Assembly: GCA_963815355.1 (NCBI GenBank)
Contig: CAWFGJ010000009.1
Span: 32,068-96,067, forward strand
DNA length: 64,000 bases
Reading direction: 5' to 3'
From: JAPUEK01 sp963815355
Lineage (GTDB): Bacteria; Pseudomonadota; Alphaproteobacteria; Rhodobacterales; Rhodobacteraceae
Part shown: in pieces, positions 43,569 through 52,236 of the stretch
How the letters are laid out: the number at the start of each line of letters is the position of its first letter
How positions within the stretch are numbered: the stretch's first letter is position 1
Notes under the pieces: generated by a model
What the model was told of the DNA's origin: nothing
The model's database searches: none
What the model saw: the letters and a program-made list of their open reading frames with translations, nothing else
Program-made: the position numbers and the translations under genes

Positions 43569-44876
43569 ATGAGCAGCCCCGCCGACTATTACAACCTTTC
43601 CCAGGTTCGCCCAGAAGTTCTGGAGGTTCTGAATAAGATCAACGCGCTCGGGCCCGTTTTTGCGGAACGCGCCGTAGGAATCGACCAAGACGCCAGCTTT
43701 CCGGTTGAAAACTACAAGGATCTGGCGGCCTTGGGCTACTTGACCTTGACCGTTCCCAAGGAATTCGGCGGCCACGGATTCAGTCTTGGCGAATACGCAA
43801 TGGTCGGCGCCGAGATCGGTAAATATTGCGGCGCGACGGCACTCACCTTCAACATGCACAATTCGTCGATGATGTGGTCGCGGTTTATGTATGAACTGCC
43901 CAATCTGACCAACGAAGACCGAGAAGCCTTCGCACCCTTGCGCGAGCGGCAATTTCGCCGGGCGGTCAAAGAGCAGGGCATCTATTCGCAGCCAATCTCG
44001 GAAGCGGGCCAGAACTGGACCTCACGACCCGCGCAGACCAACTGCCGCAAAGTCGAAGGCGGCTGGGTTATCAACGGGTTTAAGAAGTTCGCGTCCCTCG
44101 CCGGCTATTGCGACTATTATTCGATCGTATGCACCGAACATTTTGATGGCATCGAGCCACGGCACGAAGACACAATGATCTTCGTTGTGCCAAAGGAAGC
44201 AAAGGGATTAAGCGTTCAGGGCTCTTGGGACCCGCTCGGGATGCGGGGCACCAACTCGCGCGATCTGGTTTTGAAAGATGTGTTTGTCACGGACGACGAT
44301 CTGATGATGCCTCGCGGCCTGTTCATTAAGACTTTGCCACATTGGCCGCATATGATGGCCACGCTTTCCCCAACTTACATGGGTGTTGCGCAGGGGGCCT
44401 ATGACTTCACAGTCGCCTACCTGCGGGGGGAAGTTGCGGGCCAACCCGCGGCAGACCGGCGGATGTTTGGAACAAAGCGGATCACCGTTGGCAAAATGTA
44501 TGCCCGGCTTGCCTCCATGCGCGCGCTGTGGTGGCAGGTTTTCATGGAGGCCCAAGGCTTTCCCACGAAAGAGCAAGTCCTGCGCATGTATGCCGCGCAA
44601 TACAACGTCATGGAAGGCGTACAAGAAATCGCCGCTTTGGCTATTCGCACCTGCGGGGGGCAATCGATGCTGAAGTCTCTGCCGCTAGAGCGGATGTATC
44701 GGGACAGCCGGTGCGGCGCTCTGATGCTTCCTTATACCTCTGAAATCATGGAAGATTACCTATCTGTTCTAACTCTTTACGATGTGGCCGACCTGGATTC
44801 CGCGCCCGGAGATCAAGACGGTGCCCGCTCGTCGCTTTGGCGCGGCAATTCCGGCACCCTAAAGGGCCTGCGGTAA
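43569..44876 (+). CDS. Acyl-CoA-dehydrogenase-like flavoprotein, probable monooxygenase
   Basis: 435 aa with the acyl-CoA dehydrogenase fold: LAALGYLTLTVPKEFGGHGFSLGEYA, ISEAGQNWTSRPAQTNCRKVEGGWVINGFKKFAS, and DPLGMRGTNSRDLVLKDVFV. The catalytic Glu of dehydrogenases, in the YEGT position, is replaced: the loop reads ALMLPYTSEI with P388 there. Enzymes of this fold without the Glu (DszC, IacA type) are flavin-dependent oxygenases that need a separate flavin reductase, and two reductase genes lie nearby. AAAGGA precedes ATG at 43569. Confidence 0.83.
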   Translation: MSSPADYYNLSQVRPEVLEVLNKINALGPVFAERAVGIDQDASFPVENYKDLAALGYLTLTVPKEFGGHGFSLGEYAMVGAEIGKYCGATALTFNMHNSSMMWSRFMYELPNLTNEDREAFAPLRERQFRRAVKEQGIYSQPISEAGQNWTSRPAQTNCRKVEGGWVINGFKKFASLAGYCDYYSIVCTEHFDGIEPRHEDTMIFVVPKEAKGLSVQGSWDPLGMRGTNSRDLVLKDVFVTDDDLMMPRGLFIKTLPHWPHMMATLSPTYMGVAQGAYDFTVAYLRGEVAGQPAADRRMFGTKRITVGKMYARLASMRALWWQVFMEAQGFPTKEQVLRMYAAQYNVMEGVQEIAALAIRTCGGQSMLKSLPLERMYRDSRCGALMLPYTSEIMEDYLSVLTLYDVADLDSAPGDQDGARSSLWRGNSGTLKGLR

Positions 44877-44880
44877 GGCT

Positions 44881-46173
44881 ATGGCCCGCGAACTGGTGCA
44901 GATCACCGGGCTATCGAAGGCTAAGCCAGCCGAGGTCTGGGCCATTGCGCGCGATTTTTGCGCGATGTGGCACCCGGCAATCGCGACTATGGTCGCAGAG
45001 CGCGACGGTGAGGGGCATCTGATCCGCGCCTTCACTGTCAGAGGGGAAGGCAAAGTCTATCGCGAACGGCTGACTTATTTCAGCGACACTGACAAAACAC
45101 TTGCTTACACCCACATCGAAGGAATCGCAGGGGCAGAAAGTTACGACGCCCGCCTGACCGTCTCGGCTATTGAGACGGGTGGAAGCGTGATCAGCATGTC
45201 GGCTCAACTTTTCGCTGCGGCAGGGCGAGCCAAGGAAATCGCTCAAGGGACCGAGGTGATCTTCCGCGATGCGGTTGCAGCACTTGGGCGCATGGCCGAA
45301 AGTCAGCCGGCGGCAACTCGCTCGGCGGTGCTGCCTGCAGGTGCACCGTCAGAAACGCTACTGCTCGATACCCTGCCCCGGCTTGCCATTGATGTAACGC
45401 CTGTGAGGAGTGGCCCGCTGTGCCTTTTCTTGCACGGGATCGGCGGCGGGCGATCAAACTGGCGGACGCAACTGGGCGCAGTCGGGGACCTGACCCGTGC
45501 CGCCGCACTTGATCTGCGCGGTTATGGCGAAAGCACGCTTGGCGCTGAGCAATCAACCGTAGATGACTATTGCGCCGACATCTTGCGCGTTCGCGAAGTT
45601 CTGGGCGCAGACAAGTTGATCTTGGTTGGTCTGTCCTATGGTTCTTGGATCGCCACTTCCTTCGCCATGCGGCACCCGGAATTGCTGGCTGGCCTTGTGC
45701 TTTCAGGCGGTTGCACCGGCATGTCGGAGGCCGGCGCGGCAGAGCGCGAAGCATTTCGCGTAAGCCGTGAGGTTCCCTTAAACGCTGGTCAGGTGCCCGC
45801 CGACTTTGCGCCCGCAGTTGTAAATGTCATTTCCGGACCGACTGCCAGTGATGCGGTGCGCGCGGAACTGCTGGCATCAATGGCCGCCATTCCACCCGCG
45901 ACCTACCGTGACGCCCTGCTTTGCTTCACTAATCCACTTGAGAAATTTGATTTCTCCAAAATTGCTGTGCCGGTTCTGCTGATGACGGGCGAATTTGACC
46001 GATTGGCACCCCCTGCTGAAATTCGTGCCGTCGCAGAGCGGATCTTTGATGCCTCCCGCGTTCCAGACGTGCGGTTTGAGATCATTGCCGGGGTGGGACA
46101 TGTCTGCAATGTCGAGGGCCCCGACGACTATACGCGCCACCTGACAAACTTTGTGGCCAAGGTTGCCACATGA
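44881..46173 (+). CDS. SRPBCC-alpha/beta hydrolase fusion protein
   Basis: 430 aa, two domains. Residues 1-145 are an SRPBCC (polyketide-cyclase-like) ligand-binding fold: SKAKPAEVWAIARDFCAMWHPAI to YRERLTYFSDTDKTLAYTHIEG. Residues 175-430 are an alpha/beta hydrolase with oxyanion motif LHGIGGG, nucleophile S252 in GLSYGSW, D373 in TGEFDRLAP and H407 in GVGHVCN. By position it could deformylate or hydrolyse the product of the NicX-like enzyme, as NicD does. The fusion is unusual. The stop overlaps the TetR start. Confidence 0.87.
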   Translation: MARELVQITGLSKAKPAEVWAIARDFCAMWHPAIATMVAERDGEGHLIRAFTVRGEGKVYRERLTYFSDTDKTLAYTHIEGIAGAESYDARLTVSAIETGGSVISMSAQLFAAAGRAKEIAQGTEVIFRDAVAALGRMAESQPAATRSAVLPAGAPSETLLLDTLPRLAIDVTPVRSGPLCLFLHGIGGGRSNWRTQLGAVGDLTRAAALDLRGYGESTLGAEQSTVDDYCADILRVREVLGADKLILVGLSYGSWIATSFAMRHPELLAGLVLSGGCTGMSEAGAAEREAFRVSREVPLNAGQVPADFAPAVVNVISGPTASDAVRAELLASMAAIPPATYRDALLCFTNPLEKFDFSKIAVPVLLMTGEFDRLAPPAEIRAVAERIFDASRVPDVRFEIIAGVGHVCNVEGPDDYTRHLTNFVAKVAT

Positions 46174-46850
46174 CCCAAATGCCGCGCCGTCAGCTCAACC
46201 GCCTGATGAACGAAAAGCGGATCCTTTCGGCGGCACTCAAGGTCTTTTCAGAAGGGGGCTATTCCGGGGCCTCAATGGACAATGTGGCGCAGGCAGCTGG
46301 CCTCTCTAAACCCACGCTCTACCAGTATTTTGACAGCAAAGAGCAGCTTTTCGCCAGCATGATGCTTCAAAAACGCGACGACATGTTACTGCCTTTCCGC
46401 GAACCAGGGGACGGCGACATGGTGGACCAATTGTATCACTTTGCCTGGTCCTATGCCGATACGGTTTTGCAGCCGGAGCTTCTGTCGCTCGCTCGACTGA
46501 TCATAGGCGAGGTGCAGCGCTTTCCAGAAATTGGAACGGCTTATCAAGCCGCTGGGCCAGATCGGGTTTTGGAAGGGCTTATGGGCTATCTGGCGCAGCA
46601 TCGGTCTGCGGGACGTTTGGCCTTTGACGATGCGGAACTGGCGGCGGAGGACCTTTGGGGTTTGATCTTGTCCGCCCCGCGAAACCAAGCACTTTACAAC
46701 CCGCGCATTGTGCCGACTCGGGCCAGCCTTATGCGCTATGTCCACAACGGCCTGCGTGTCTTTTTACGCGCCTATTCGACCCATCCCGACGCCGATCTTG
46801 CCAAACTAGAAGGGCTTGCCGCCCCAGACACTCAACAGGTGACTTCATGA
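46170..46850 (+). CDS. TetR-family transcriptional regulator
   Basis: 226 aa. The N-terminal helix-turn-helix (about 12-60) reads RILSAALKVFSEGGYSGASMDNVAQAAGLSKPTLYQYFDSKEQLFASM. The C-terminal helical ligand domain is of the AefR-like type. It is embedded inside operon B with 4-base overlaps on both sides, so it is made with the enzymes it may control. The island therefore carries two regulators, this one and the GntR protein. Confidence 0.92.
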   Translation: MTQMPRRQLNRLMNEKRILSAALKVFSEGGYSGASMDNVAQAAGLSKPTLYQYFDSKEQLFASMMLQKRDDMLLPFREPGDGDMVDQLYHFAWSYADTVLQPELLSLARLIIGEVQRFPEIGTAYQAAGPDRVLEGLMGYLAQHRSAGRLAFDDAELAAEDLWGLILSAPRNQALYNPRIVPTRASLMRYVHNGLRVFLRAYSTHPDADLAKLEGLAAPDTQQVTS

Positions 46851-48187
46851 CATTGGACGACTTTCTTTCAGACACTGCCAGCCGTTTTGCCACAGTTGCA
46901 ATGACTGATACCAACGGGCTCTTGCGGGGGCAGATGGTGTCGAAAAGCAGCCTCAAGGGCATCGTCAAGAATGGCATGGGCATGGCGCCAGCTCAACTTG
47001 CGCTGGATCCAACGGACCAAATGCTGACTATTCCCGGCGTTAATGATGACAGTGGCGACTTTCATGATGACCCGCTGGAAGTGGACCCGTCTTCTGTCCG
47101 GCGCATTCCCTGGGCCAAGGCAGGTTACGACCTGCTTGTACTGTCAAATTACACTGGTATTTCTGCGCAGATTTGCCCGCGCTCGATCCTTAAGTCGGTT
47201 CTGGGCAAGGCGCAGTCCGCTGGTCTGGTGCCCAAGTACGGGATGGAATTGGAGTACACGCTTTTTGACGAAACCCCCGAGAGCGCGCGCGCCAAGGGCT
47301 ATCGCAACCTGAGAACCGCGACGCCGCATGCCAGCCATGATCTGATTATCTATCAGGCGCTTCAGACTGAATGGTATGAAGCGCTTGCTGAAATGTGCGA
47401 GCCATTGAAAATCAACCTCGCCAAAATGCATGAAGAAATCGGTGCAGGGTTCATGGAAGCCTGCATCGGGGCCGGCGAAGGGATAGAGCCTGCCGATCAA
47501 CTGGTCCTGCTCAAGAACTTTATCCGTGCTCTGGCATTGCGGCAGGGGCGCTCGGTAACGTTCATGCCGAGGTGGAGCGAAGAGGCAGACAGCCAGTCCA
47601 TTCACCTCCATGTCAGCCTCAAGGACGACGCAGGAAACCCGCTCTTTTACGATCCCACACAAAAGAACAATGTCAGCGAGACCTTCCGTTTCTTCCTTGG
47701 CGGGCTGCAAAAATACATCGGGGATATGACGCTTGTCTTTCAACCGACGGTCAATTCTTACCGCCGCTTCGCGCCTGGGACCTTTGCGCCGCCGGGCCTC
47801 ACCTGGGGGTATGAGAACCGCACGACGTGCTTCCGACTTGTGGGGCATGACGCGGGTAGCCTGCGGGTTGAAAATCGCCTTCCGGGCGCGGATTGCAATC
47901 CCTACCTGAGCGCCGCGGCCACGATCGCCGCGGGGGTCGCCGGCATAATGGAGAAGATTGAACCGGACCCCGAGACAATTGGTTCCGGCTATGCCCAGCC
48001 CTCAACCCGCGATTTTGCTCGCTCCATGCCTGAAGCAATTGAGCGGTTGAGGGGGTCATCCTTTGCCAAGAACTGGCTCGGTGAGCGTTTTGTGGAGGCC
48101 TTTTCGGCAACACGGCAATGCCAATATGACGAATTTCGCAAGAAGGTGCCGGATGTCGAACTTGCCCGCTTTTTTGACCTGGGATGA
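46847..48187 (+). CDS. Glutamine-synthetase-family ligase (GMAS/GS-III-like), paralog 3
   Basis: 446 aa. GS fold with VAMTDTNGLLRGQMV, YGMELEYTLFDE (metal Glu pair), EIGAGFMEACIGAGEG, SIHLHVSLKD (metal His), WGYENRTTCFRL and RVENRLPGADCNPYL. The MTDTNG start and overall form resemble gamma-glutamylmethylamide synthetase and similar amine-glutamylating ligases. In this operon it may conjugate glutamate to an amine released from, or carried by, the substrate. ATG at 46847 overlaps the TetR stop; the frame remains open far upstream inside tetR. Confidence 0.86.
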   Translation: MTLDDFLSDTASRFATVAMTDTNGLLRGQMVSKSSLKGIVKNGMGMAPAQLALDPTDQMLTIPGVNDDSGDFHDDPLEVDPSSVRRIPWAKAGYDLLVLSNYTGISAQICPRSILKSVLGKAQSAGLVPKYGMELEYTLFDETPESARAKGYRNLRTATPHASHDLIIYQALQTEWYEALAEMCEPLKINLAKMHEEIGAGFMEACIGAGEGIEPADQLVLLKNFIRALALRQGRSVTFMPRWSEEADSQSIHLHVSLKDDAGNPLFYDPTQKNNVSETFRFFLGGLQKYIGDMTLVFQPTVNSYRRFAPGTFAPPGLTWGYENRTTCFRLVGHDAGSLRVENRLPGADCNPYLSAAATIAAGVAGIMEKIEPDPETIGSGYAQPSTRDFARSMPEAIERLRGSSFAKNWLGERFVEAFSATRQCQYDEFRKKVPDVELARFFDLG

Positions 48188-48708
48188 GTGTGATGGATGA
48201 ACAAGACCTTCGCGCCCGGTTTATGGAGGGCATGAGCCGTGCGTCGACCTTTGTGGCTGTGGCGACCACCGACGGCGAGGGGGGGCGATTCGGCGTAACA
48301 CTGTCTTCGCTCACCTCCGTGTCGGCAGATGGAGAGCATCCTTCTCTGCTAGCCTGCATCCATCACCTAAGCCCCGCGGCCACCGCAATTCTAAAAAACC
48401 GGGCTTTTTGCGCCAATTTGCTGCACGAAGGGCAGCAGGCACTGTCCGATCTTTTCGCGGGCCGCACCAAGCCAGATTCGCCTTCACGTTTTGACGTCGC
48501 CGACTGGGCACCTGGCCCGGCCGGCCAACCCGCGCTCGCAGGGGCGACAGCACAATTCGAATGCAAGCTTGCGACGGCATTGCTGTGGGAAACCCACTAT
48601 ATCATCGTTGGCAAAGTAACATCGATTGCTCTGTCAGATGATCCATCCGCCTTGCTTTACGGTCAACGCGCATATCGTCGCGCTGTCCAGTTGATCGAAA
48701 GGACTTAA
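48184..48708 (+). CDS. Flavin reductase-like domain protein, copy B
   Basis: 174 aa. FMN-binding split-barrel of the HpaC type: FMEGMSRASTFVAVATTDGEGGRFGVTLSSLTSVSADGEHPSLLACIH, then KNRAFCANLLHEGQQALSDLF. It closely fits reductase partners of two-component flavin monooxygenases, so it is the better candidate partner for the flavoprotein at 43569. ATG at 48184 overlaps the ligase stop. Confidence 0.9.
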   Translation: MSVMDEQDLRARFMEGMSRASTFVAVATTDGEGGRFGVTLSSLTSVSADGEHPSLLACIHHLSPAATAILKNRAFCANLLHEGQQALSDLFAGRTKPDSPSRFDVADWAPGPAGQPALAGATAQFECKLATALLWETHYIIVGKVTSIALSDDPSALLYGQRAYRRAVQLIERT

Positions 48709-48812
48709 CTCGTTAACAATCAAAATTATGCGCCCCAGATGCCCCTTCATTCTGGCCGCAGTCGTCAAAAGAGCTGCTCAAAGTGGCCGTGCAAACAAAC
48801 AAGGAGAATGAA

Positions 48813-50252
48813 GTGACAGATCAATCATCTATCGGAACAAATAAGCTCCGCAAGAATTCACTGGGCCTTCTGGCGGTGACGTTCATGGTGGTCTCAGCAG
48901 CTGCCCCGCTGACCGGGGTGGCGGGCGCAATGCCGCTGGCCTTCCTTTTAGGCAATGGCACGGGCGTGCCACTGACCTTCGCCCTGCTTACCCTCGTGAT
49001 GCTGGCGTTCGCCGCGGGTTATGTCGCGATGAGCCGGCATGTCACCAACGCCGGCGCCTTTTATGCATACGCTGCGCGTGGCTTGGGTGGCAACGTCGGC
49101 GGCGCGGTGTCTATCGTTGCTGTCGTGGCATACAACGCCATGCAGTTCGGCTTGATCGGCCTGTTCGGCGGGATCACTGCGGGCGTGATGGGAAGCATGG
49201 GGATCGATCTGGCTTGGTATATCTGGAGTTTGATCGCTGTCTTGCTCGTCGGCTTTCTTGGTTACCGCCAAGTGGATCTGTCGGCAAAAGTGCTCGTGGT
49301 GCTCGTCGCTCTCGAATACCTGATTGTGCTGATTGTCGACGCCGCCATCCTCATCAAGGGCGGACCGGCTGGCACGACCGCGCCAATGTTTGATTTTAGC
49401 GCGCTCAATTCGGGCTCGCTTACGGCGGCGGTTCTGTTTTGCCTTGGTTCGTTTATCGGGATTGAGGCAACAACAATCTATGGCGAAGAGGCAAGAGATC
49501 CCGAAGTCACGATTCCGAAAGCCACCTACTTGGCAGTGTTGCTGATTGGCATTTTCTTTGTCTTTACGACCTGGCTTTTGGTTAAGGGCGTGGGCGCCGA
49601 AAACTTGCTGCCGACACTCCAGGGCATGCCTGACCCGACGGCTTTTTTCTTTGACCTGACAGGGCAATATGTGGGTGGGACTGCGGCGATGATCGCAGGG
49701 CTTTTGCTTGTGTCTAGCCTTTTTGCTGCGCTTTCAGCCTTCCACAACTACGTAGCCCGCTACACTTATGTTGCTGGCCGCGAAGGCTTGTTGCCGGCTG
49801 TGTTCGGCAGGACGCATGATGACCACCAAAGCCCGCACATTGGCTCGGTTTCCCAATCGATCGGGGCGTTGATCGTGCTGGCGATCTTTGCAGGTCTTGG
49901 ACTTGACCCGATCCTGCAAATGTTCACTTGGGTATCTCAGGTTGGGACGTTGGGCGTTTTGGCAATGATGGCCGTGACGTCGTTGTCGGTCATTGCCTAC
50001 TTCCGCAAAAACGGTGGGGGCTCGGCAGTTTCAACGGTGATCCTGCCGATTATCTCCGCTGCGATCATGGCAGTGCTTTTCGTCTACATCTTCCTTAACT
50101 TCGGCGATCTGACTGGTACGACGGGTGGAATGTTGGGGTGGATCCTTCCCGGGTTGATCCCGGCGGGCGCAGTGGTTGGCTGGATTTTGGCTGCTCGCCT
50201 CAAATCAGTTGATCCCGTTGCCTTCGACAATCTGGGACAAAACCAGAACTGA
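48813..50252 (+). CDS. APC-superfamily amino acid/amine permease
   Basis: 479 aa with about twelve membrane helices. The first reads LLAVTFMVVSAAAPLTGVAGAMPLAF, and FIGIEATTIYGEEARDPEVTIPKATY is a typical APC helix-6 region. It probably imports the substrate of the island. GTG at 48813 has AAGGAG six bases upstream and is chosen over an in-frame GTG at 48783. It follows the flavin-reductase stop by 104 bases, so it may have its own promoter. A strong terminator closes the cluster. Confidence 0.9.
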   Translation: MTDQSSIGTNKLRKNSLGLLAVTFMVVSAAAPLTGVAGAMPLAFLLGNGTGVPLTFALLTLVMLAFAAGYVAMSRHVTNAGAFYAYAARGLGGNVGGAVSIVAVVAYNAMQFGLIGLFGGITAGVMGSMGIDLAWYIWSLIAVLLVGFLGYRQVDLSAKVLVVLVALEYLIVLIVDAAILIKGGPAGTTAPMFDFSALNSGSLTAAVLFCLGSFIGIEATTIYGEEARDPEVTIPKATYLAVLLIGIFFVFTTWLLVKGVGAENLLPTLQGMPDPTAFFFDLTGQYVGGTAAMIAGLLLVSSLFAALSAFHNYVARYTYVAGREGLLPAVFGRTHDDHQSPHIGSVSQSIGALIVLAIFAGLGLDPILQMFTWVSQVGTLGVLAMMAVTSLSVIAYFRKNGGGSAVSTVILPIISAAIMAVLFVYIFLNFGDLTGTTGGMLGWILPGLIPAGAVVGWILAARLKSVDPVAFDNLGQNQN

Positions 50253-50264
50253 TCTGAACAAAGC

Positions 50265-50296
50265 AAAAGAGCGGAGCTAGGGCTCCGCTCTTTTTT
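50265..50296 (+). terminator. Rho-independent terminator closing the catabolic island
   Basis: AGAGCGGAGC (50268-50277) pairs perfectly with GCTCCGCTCT (50282-50291) around TAGG, then five more Ts. It starts 13 bases after the permease stop. Confidence 0.95.
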
Positions 50297-50486
50297 GACT
50301 CTCGCCAAAAGTGCGATTGCGTCTGGCACAGTTTACACCCCCCCGCAGATAGGCAATAACTCGTCAAAAGGCTTCGACGCGTTCGTTGACGGCAACAGGC
50401 CAATCCCGTCCCAACGGACAGCCTGCCCTGCAAAAAAACGGAACCGTTTCAACGAAGTGCCATCGAACCAAACGGTTGTGCCCGAT

Positions 50487-51083
50487 ATGCTGCTTCTGAT
50501 CGATAACTACGACAGCTTCACCTACAATCTCGTCCACTATCTGGGGGAGCTTGGCGCAGAGGTGCACGTAGTGCGTAACGACGCGATTTCGGTTCAAGAG
50601 GCCGTGTCACTGCGTCCGGAACTGATCGTGCTTTCACCAGGCCCCTGCGATCCTGCTACAGCAGGAATTTGCCTGCCACTGACCAAAGCCGCAGCAGCGC
50701 AGGACATCCCGCTTTTAGGTGTTTGTCTTGGCCATCAAACAATTGGTGAGGCTTTTGGCGGCAAAGTTGTGCGCTGTCATGAGATCGTGCACGGCAAAAT
50801 GGGATCCATGCATCATGCGGGTCAGGGCGTTTTCGCGGGCCTGCCCTCCCCGTTTCAGGCGACGCGTTACCACAGCCTCGTTGTGGAACGTGATAGCTTG
50901 CCTGCCTGCCTAGAGGTAACTGCGTGGCTTGAAGACGGCACGATCATGGGCCTGCGACACAAGGAAAAACTGATCGAAGGTGTTCAGTTCCACCCAGAAA
51001 GCATCGCTTCGGAACACGGGCACCATTTGCTTCGGAATTTCCTCGACGCCGCACGCGGCAACAGCATTAAGGTCCCGGCATGA
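50487..51083 (+). CDS. trpG: Anthranilate synthase component II (glutaminase)
   Basis: 198 aa, class I amidotransferase supplying ammonia to TrpE. Family start MLLLIDNYDSFTYNLVHYL fixes ATG at 50487. The catalytic Cys is in LGVCLGHQTIGEAFGG, the His-Glu pair in GVQFHPESIASEHG. The frame runs open upstream to 50295 but that part has no similarity. No leader peptide is seen in the 190 bases between the island terminator and this start. It overlaps trpD by 4 bases. Confidence 0.96.
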   Translation: MLLLIDNYDSFTYNLVHYLGELGAEVHVVRNDAISVQEAVSLRPELIVLSPGPCDPATAGICLPLTKAAAAQDIPLLGVCLGHQTIGEAFGGKVVRCHEIVHGKMGSMHHAGQGVFAGLPSPFQATRYHSLVVERDSLPACLEVTAWLEDGTIMGLRHKEKLIEGVQFHPESIASEHGHHLLRNFLDAARGNSIKVPA

Positions 51084-52093
51084 GTGACGTCCTCCGCCCC
51101 TTGATCGGCATTGCAGCATCGAGACCGCTGACTCGCGCCGAAGCCGAACTTGCTTTTGAAGCGCTTTTCGAAGGCCAGGGCACCCCCGCCCAGATGGGTG
51201 GTTTTTTGATGGCACTGCGCACGCGGGGTGAAACCGTCGATGAATACACGGCCGCGGCTTCGGTCATGCGATCCAAATGCCATGCTGTGCGCGCTCCGGC
51301 CGGGGCAATGGACATTGTGGGCACTGGCGGCGACGGCAAGGGGACACTCAACATTTCGACCGCCACGGCATTTGTGACGGCGGGTGCAGGCGTTGTGGTC
51401 GCAAAACATGGCAACAGAAATTTGTCGTCCAAGTCCGGTGCCGCCGATGCGCTCACGGAACTGGGCCTCAATGTGATGGTTGGTGCCGACGTCGTTGAAC
51501 GCTGCCTGAGTGAGGCGGGGATTGGTTTCATGATGGCTCCGATGCATCATCCTGCCACACGCCATGTGATGCCGGTGCGGGCGGAACTCGGGACCCGGAC
51601 GATCTTCAATATTCTCGGCCCTCTTACCAATCCTGCCGGGGCCAAACGCCAATTAACCGGCGCATTCTCGGCTGATTTGATCCGACCAATGGCAGAAACT
51701 TTGCTGGCGCTCGGCTCTGAAAAGGCTTGGCTCGTACATGGCGGGGACGGAACGGATGAAATTTCAATCGCTGCGACGACAGAAGTCGCCGCCCTGGAAG
51801 GCGGCACTGTGCGGTGCTTTACATTGCATCCAGACGACGCGGGCCTGCCGGTCCATCCATTTGAAGCAATTATGGGTGGCTCGCCTGCGGACAACGCTGC
51901 CGCTTTTCGCAACTTACTCGACGGAGCACTTGGTGCCTACAGGGACGCCGTGCTTTTCAACGCTGCCGCCGCCCTCATGGTTGCGGACAAGGCCACGACT
52001 TTGCCCGAGGGCGTTGAAATGGCGCGTGAATCCATCGACTCCGGTGCCGCAAAAGCCAAGGTCGAAGCCCTGCGTCGCTTGACACATGCCTGA
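51080..52093 (+). CDS. trpD: Anthranilate phosphoribosyltransferase
   Basis: 337 aa. It adds phosphoribose from PRPP to anthranilate. Motifs: TPAQMGGFLMALRTRGET, DIVGTGGDGKGTLNISTATAFV (PRPP glycine loop), KHGNRNLSSKSGAADALTELG, and GTRTIFNILGPLTNPAGAKRQL. ATG at 51080 overlaps the trpG stop. A 143-base gap then precedes trpC. Confidence 0.97.
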   Translation: MSDVLRPLIGIAASRPLTRAEAELAFEALFEGQGTPAQMGGFLMALRTRGETVDEYTAAASVMRSKCHAVRAPAGAMDIVGTGGDGKGTLNISTATAFVTAGAGVVVAKHGNRNLSSKSGAADALTELGLNVMVGADVVERCLSEAGIGFMMAPMHHPATRHVMPVRAELGTRTIFNILGPLTNPAGAKRQLTGAFSADLIRPMAETLLALGSEKAWLVHGGDGTDEISIAATTEVAALEGGTVRCFTLHPDDAGLPVHPFEAIMGGSPADNAAAFRNLLDGALGAYRDAVLFNAAAALMVADKATTLPEGVEMARESIDSGAAKAKVEALRRLTHA

Positions 52094-52236
52094 CCGGCTT
52101 TTCTTTACGCCAAGCGAAGGCTAAACCGGATATCAGTTTTGGGGGCCTATCCCTTGGCCATAGTCCGGCCAGATGTCGGGTTTCCTAAATTTCTTGTGCG
52201 ATTTCGATATGCCGGCTGCTGCCAGAAAGAGTCCTG

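Noticed and set aside
50297..50486. Possible trp leader or attenuator before trpG
   Set aside because: No short reading frame with tandem Trp codons and no competing hairpins were found. The strong hairpin at 50265 belongs to the end of the permease gene.
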